Source of the DNA: Clostridiales bacterium
Lineage (GTDB): Bacteria > Bacillota > Clostridia > Lachnospirales > WQUN01
NCBI GenBank assembly: GCA_031269415.1
Contig: JAISZF010000185.1
Span: 1 to 17,320 of the forward strand
Length of the DNA: 17,320 bases
Direction: 5' to 3'
Part shown: one piece after another, positions 14,552 to 17,320 of the stretch
Layout: each line of letters begins with the position of its first letter
Numbering within the stretch: the stretch's first letter is position 1
Notes under the pieces: model-generated
What the model saw: only the letters and a program-made list of their open reading frames with translations
Told to the model about the DNA's origin: nothing
Databases searched by the model: none
Made by a program: the position numbers and the translations under genes

Positions 14552-15616
14552 ATGGAAAAGGTATTGATGAAAGGCAACGAAGCTATCGCCGAAGCGGCGA
14601 TAATGGCCGGGTGCCGGCATTTCTTCGGTTATCCCATTACCCCGCAAACGGAAGTCGCGGCGTATATGTCCAAACGCCTGCCAAAGATCGGCGGTGTGTA
14701 TCTGCAGGCGGAGAGCGAGGTCGCGTCCATCAACATGATTCTGGGCGCGGCGAGCGCGGGAGTCCGCGCTATGACCTCATCCTCCAGCCCTGGCATATCG
14801 CTCATGAGCGAAGGCATTTCCTATATGGCGGGATGCGATCTGCCCGCCGTTATCGTGAACATACAGCGCGGCGGCCCCGGATTGGGCGGCATACAGCCGT
14901 CGCAGGCCGATTACTGGCAGGCCACGCGTTCCACCGGCCACGGGGATTTTCATATCATCGCGCTCGCGCCCAATAACATACAGGAAATCGTGGATCTCAC
15001 ACAACGGGCGTTCGACCTGGCGGATACCTATCGCATGCCTGTTATGATTCTGGGCGACGGCATTTTAGGCCAGATGATGGAGCCGGTAGAACTGAGGCCG
15101 AACCCTTCCGCCGATCTTCCGGAAAAGACATGGGCTACAAACGGAACGGGCGGTAAGAGGAAGAAGAACATAACAAACTCGCTTTATCTGAAGCCCAATC
15201 AATTGGAACAGATTAATATCGAGCGTTTTAAACGCTATAAGCTCGCTGAAGAAAAAGAACAGCTTCATGAATCGTATATGACTGACGACGCGGATATTAT
15301 TCTGGTAGCGTACGGCGCTTCCTCCCGTATATGTAAAAACGCGATCGCTCAGGCGCGCGCCATTGGTATAAAGGCCGGCTTGCTGCGTCCCATAACCCTG
15401 TGGCCATTCCCGTCGCGGGCATTGAAACACGCGGCGGAACACGCCAAGGCGTTTGTGTGCGTCGAGATGAGCATGGGACAGATGATCGACGACGTGAAAC
15501 TCGCTATTGAATGTAAACGACCTGTCGCCTTCTGTGGGCGAACCGGCGGCATGGTGCATACGCCGGGGGAAATACTGGCCGTGATAGAAGCGGTCAACGG
15601 GGGTGAAACGGCATGA
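14552..15616 (+). CDS. vorB: 2-oxoacid:ferredoxin oxidoreductase alpha subunit (VorB/KorA)
   Basis: This 354-residue subunit belongs to the POR_N/PFOR domain II class. It opens MEKVLMKGNEAIAEAAIMAG, followed by the FFGYPITPQTE motif, ESEVASINMILGAASAG, and TSSSSPGISLMSEGISYMAG, all hallmarks of the alpha subunit. It works with the beta subunit to convert a 2-oxoacid and CoA to acyl-CoA, CO2 and reduced ferredoxin, or in reverse. The short form resembles proteins called VorB (branched-chain 2-oxoacids), but 2-oxoglutarate cannot be excluded from sequence. The start has AAGGAGG four bases upstream. It overlaps the beta gene by four bases (ATGA), so the two are coupled. Confidence 0.92.
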   Translation: MEKVLMKGNEAIAEAAIMAGCRHFFGYPITPQTEVAAYMSKRLPKIGGVYLQAESEVASINMILGAASAGVRAMTSSSSPGISLMSEGISYMAGCDLPAVIVNIQRGGPGLGGIQPSQADYWQATRSTGHGDFHIIALAPNNIQEIVDLTQRAFDLADTYRMPVMILGDGILGQMMEPVELRPNPSADLPEKTWATNGTGGKRKKNITNSLYLKPNQLEQINIERFKRYKLAEEKEQLHESYMTDDADIILVAYGASSRICKNAIAQARAIGIKAGLLRPITLWPFPSRALKHAAEHAKAFVCVEMSMGQMIDDVKLAIECKRPVAFCGRTGGMVHTPGEILAVIEAVNGGETA

Positions 15617-16362
15617 GCATAGTGTTTGAACGTCCAAAGGCGCTTTCGGACGTAACAACGCATTACTGTCCGGGCTGCACACACGGGATTGTTCACCGCC
15701 TGATCGCGGAAACCCTGGACGAACTGGATATCACGGGCAGAACTGTCGGCATCGCCCCGGTGGGCTGCGCGGTTATGGCGTATGATTATTTCGAGTGCGA
15801 TATGATTCAGGCCGCACACGGTCGCGCGCCCGCGGTAGCTACGGGCGTGAAGCGCGCCCTGCCGGACAGCGTGGTGTTCACATATCAAGGCGACGGCGAC
15901 CTGGCGGCCATTGGTACGGCTGAAACGGTTCACAGCGCCGCGCGCGGCGAGAAAATCACTATCATATTCATTAACAACGCCATATACGGCATGACGGGCG
16001 GGCAGATGGCCCCGACTTCTCTTCCCGGGCAAATAACGCAGACGTCTCCCTATGGACGTGACACGCAATCCGCCGGTTACCCTGTAAAGGTATGTGAGCT
16101 GCTGTCCGCGATGGACGGCACATACTACGCCGAACGCGTCGCCGCGGATAGCGTGAGGAACGTAAGAAACGCTAAAAAAGCTATAAAAAAGGCTTTCACG
16201 TATCAAACCGAAGGCAAGGGACTCACAATTGTGGAAGTACTCTCCACATGCCCCACTAACTGGGGACTGAGTCCGGTTAAGGCGCTGGGCTGGCTGCGCG
16301 AACGCATGATCCCTTATTATCCCTTGGGCGTCTATAAGGATATGGGAGGCGAAACCAAATGA
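15613..16362 (+). CDS. korB: 2-oxoacid:ferredoxin oxidoreductase beta subunit, TPP-binding (VorA/KorB)
   Basis: This 249-residue subunit carries the thiamine pyrophosphate site. Seen motifs are HYCPGCTHG near the start, APVGCAVMAYDYF, the TPP motif YQGDGDLAAIGTAE ending about 30 residues later in FINNAIYGMTGGQMAPTS, and a CPTNWG segment near the C-terminus. Length is normal for the family. It starts inside the stop of the alpha gene and ends inside the start of the gamma gene (ATGA overlaps at both ends), which suggests balanced synthesis. Conserved Cys residues near the start are typical of this subunit and are not the extra clusters of the delta subunit. Confidence 0.92.
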   Translation: MSIVFERPKALSDVTTHYCPGCTHGIVHRLIAETLDELDITGRTVGIAPVGCAVMAYDYFECDMIQAAHGRAPAVATGVKRALPDSVVFTYQGDGDLAAIGTAETVHSAARGEKITIIFINNAIYGMTGGQMAPTSLPGQITQTSPYGRDTQSAGYPVKVCELLSAMDGTYYAERVAADSVRNVRNAKKAIKKAFTYQTEGKGLTIVEVLSTCPTNWGLSPVKALGWLRERMIPYYPLGVYKDMGGETK

Positions 16363-16895
16363 GCGAAGCCAATATACTGGTATCGGGCTTCGGCGGGCAA
16401 GGCATACTGTTCGCCGGTAAATTTCTGGTTTACGCGGGGCTGATTAACGAGAAACAGGTGAGCTGGCTGCCCTCATACGGCCCGGAGATGCGAGGCGGCA
16501 CCGCCAATTGCAGTGTTATCCTCAGTGACTCGCCGATAGGCTCGCCAATCGTAAACCAGCCGGATATACTAATCGTAATGAACGCGCCGTCGCTGGATCG
16601 CTACGAGCCGGACTGCGCCGCGAACGGGAGTGTATTCATCGACAGTTCACTGATTTCGCGCCGCCTGAACCGCGCCGATCTGACGGGCTGGTACATCCCC
16701 GCCACCAAAATGGCGCACGAGAACGGGCTATCCGGGCTTGCCAATATGATCATGGTGGGGAAGTTCATTAAAGAAACGAATATATGCGCCTATGAAGATA
16801 TTGAAGCCGCACTGAAAAAGACTGTGCCTGAACGGAAAAGGGATCTGTATGACTCAAATCTGAAAGCTTTGAATTTAGGATATAATTATATCTAG
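16359..16895 (+). CDS. korC: 2-oxoacid:ferredoxin oxidoreductase gamma subunit (KorC/VorC)
   Basis: This 178-residue POR-gamma family protein completes the four-subunit enzyme. It has the N-terminal VSGFGGQGILFAGK motif, PSYGPEMRGGTANCSV, and the NQPDILIVMNAPSLDRY segment, all standard for the gamma domain. The ATG at 16359 overlaps the beta stop by four bases. No terminator with a T-tract is seen after its stop, and the next 300 bases contain only remnants, so the operon probably ends here but its end is undefined. Confidence 0.92.
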   Translation: MSEANILVSGFGGQGILFAGKFLVYAGLINEKQVSWLPSYGPEMRGGTANCSVILSDSPIGSPIVNQPDILIVMNAPSLDRYEPDCAANGSVFIDSSLISRRLNRADLTGWYIPATKMAHENGLSGLANMIMVGKFIKETNICAYEDIEAALKKTVPERKRDLYDSNLKALNLGYNYI

Positions 16896-17213
16896 TAGCT
16901 TGTAAACCTATAAACCAGATCAAACTGACCAATAGTTCGGCAAACGTATGTTTATGAATGTTTTTATGTTCGAGGAGATTTACTAGTTTGGGTGTATAGT
17001 GGAACTCAAATTTATGCGCCAATTCAAATGCTACTTTTGGGCTGAACGCTTCATAGAAAGTTGCAGGGTTATGTGTAGACTTGGGCGTCAGGCATATCTG
17101 TTTTGGCGACCAGATGAACGTTTACGCGAAGTTTTTAAACGCCGAAGGGAAAAAGATGCGGGATATCGCGGATACAATGCGTTGACACAACTTCTAAAAC
17201 AGCACCAAAATAT
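16896..17213. other. Gap of over 300 bases with a transposase scrap and no intact gene
   Basis: Between the gamma subunit and the Phd-type promoter no convincing gene is seen on either strand. It holds the IS630-type fragment on the minus strand and, on the plus strand at about 17111-17185, a short frame reading QMNVYAKFLNAEGKKMRDIA that resembles part of a real protein but could not be placed. This looks like an area where mobile elements have inserted and decayed. Confidence 0.45.
16987..17076 (-). pseudogene. Fragment of an IS630-family transposase
   Basis: Thirty codons read THNPATFYEAFSPKVAFELA and end in HKFEFHYTPK, the central DDE-domain block (normally preceded by DNLN and followed by a SWLN segment) of IS630-type transposases. 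Both flanks are lost: the frame upstream is closed by a stop near 17122 and the sequence after TPK no longer resembles the family. No terminal inverted repeats or TA duplication were found. It is a dead remnant. Confidence 0.7.
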
Positions 17214-17229
17214 TTGACAAAACAGCACC
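17196..17229. repeat. Direct repeat AAAACAGCACC in the antitoxin promoter region
   Basis: Two exact 11-base copies, at 17196-17206 and 17219-17229, start 23 bases apart, close to two helical turns. The second lies between the -35 and -10 boxes of the downstream promoter. A role as an operator for the autoregulating antitoxin is plausible. Confidence 0.5.
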
Positions 17230-17242
17230 GATACGCTACAAT
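17214..17242 (+). promoter_or_regulatory. Consensus promoter of the Phd-type antitoxin gene
   Basis: TTGACA (17214-17219) and TACAAT (17237-17242) are exactly 17 bases apart, an almost perfect sigma-A promoter. The -10 box forms the left arm of a perfect 13-base palindrome (17237-17249). A start codon with an AAGGGAG site follows at 17277. Confidence 0.75.
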
Positions 17243-17249
17243 GATTGTA
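17237..17249. promoter_or_regulatory. Palindrome over the -10 box, candidate operator
   Basis: TACAAT-G-ATTGTA is a perfect inverted repeat with six-base arms, flanked by a further GATAC (17230-17234) and GTATC (17247-17251) pair. Phd/YefM antitoxins usually repress their own promoter by binding palindromes at this position. Confidence 0.55.
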
Positions 17250-17276
17250 TCATGAAACCGAAGGGAGCTTTAAGCC

Positions 17277-17320
17277 ATGCAAATAGCGTTATCGGATTTG
17301 AAGGTCAACGTCGGAAAGTA
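17277..17320 (+). CDS. Start of a Phd/YefM-type antitoxin, cut by the window edge
   Basis: Fourteen codons read MQIALSDLKVNVGK and the next begins TA (Tyr expected or a stop). This matches the N-terminus of Phd/YefM antitoxins, where M-x-I-x-x-T/S-D-L-K-x-N-x-G-K-Y is common. AAGGGAG (17261-17267) gives a proper ribosome binding site nine bases upstream. A partner toxin (Doc, RelE/YoeB or PIN type) would be expected just beyond the window. Confidence 0.65.
   Translation, partial: MQIALSDLKVNVGK

Noticed and set aside
15349..16206. Long minus-strand open frame of 285 codons
   Set aside because: It is antisense to the conserved alpha and beta oxidoreductase genes and shows no family features.
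16999..17217. Plus-strand open frame of 72 codons next to the antitoxin promoter
   Set aside because: It is antisense to the transposase fragment at its start, has no ribosome binding site, and crosses the direct repeat and promoter.

Overview
The window looks like a chromosomal segment from a Gram-positive, anaerobic, Clostridia-type member of the Bacillota, probably an uncultured lineage. The evidence is a Spo0A-family regulator, a lipoprotein sugar-binding protein, strong AGGAGG-type ribosome binding sites, an RqcH/NFACT gene, a YesM/YesN-type two-component pair and a ferredoxin-dependent 2-oxoacid oxidoreductase operon. No rRNA, tRNA, CRISPR or intact insertion sequence was seen.

Region 1 (about 1-8420, all minus strand) is a sugar uptake and sensing module. 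In transcription order it holds a YesN-like AraC-type response regulator (frameshifted), a YesM-like sensor kinase, a YtfQ-like binding lipoprotein, a YtfR-like double ATPase and two YtfT/YjfF-like permeases. The ATPase and permease genes overlap or nearly so. The binding protein has its own promoter with an inverted repeat upstream. A terminator-like hairpin and a promoter separate the regulator from the kinase, and the kinase is preceded by the first nine codons of a second, lost response regulator. At the window edge a further minus-strand gene begins behind a good promoter.

Region 2 (8420-11220) holds a divergent Spo0A-family gene whose receiver has lost the phospho-acceptor aspartate (Asn58) and part of its acidic pocket, while its DNA-binding domain is well kept. 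It converges on, and overlaps by 20 bp, an rqcH (Rqc2/NFACT) gene split by a frameshift. Just upstream of rqcH is the collapsed remnant of a PIN-domain toxin-like gene, reduced by a large in-frame deletion.

Region 3 (11253-13001, minus) is a homodimer-type ABC exporter. Its promoter is back to back with that of region 4.

Region 4 (13174-16895, plus) is a compact operon: an unrecognised 158-residue protein, a MinD/ParA-like ATPase, a 2x[4Fe-4S] ferredoxin subunit, and the alpha, beta and gamma subunits of a VOR/KOR-type 2-oxoacid:ferredoxin oxidoreductase.

Region 5 (16896-17320) contains a 30-codon scrap of an IS630-type transposase, then a consensus promoter with a palindrome over its -10 box driving the start of a Phd/YefM-type antitoxin that runs off the window.

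The most notable points are the pseudo-receiver Spo0A, the 8-bp tandem duplication that breaks the response regulator, the ghost of a second regulator in the kinase leader, the frameshift in rqcH, and a small hairpin repeat found twice in the sugar module.
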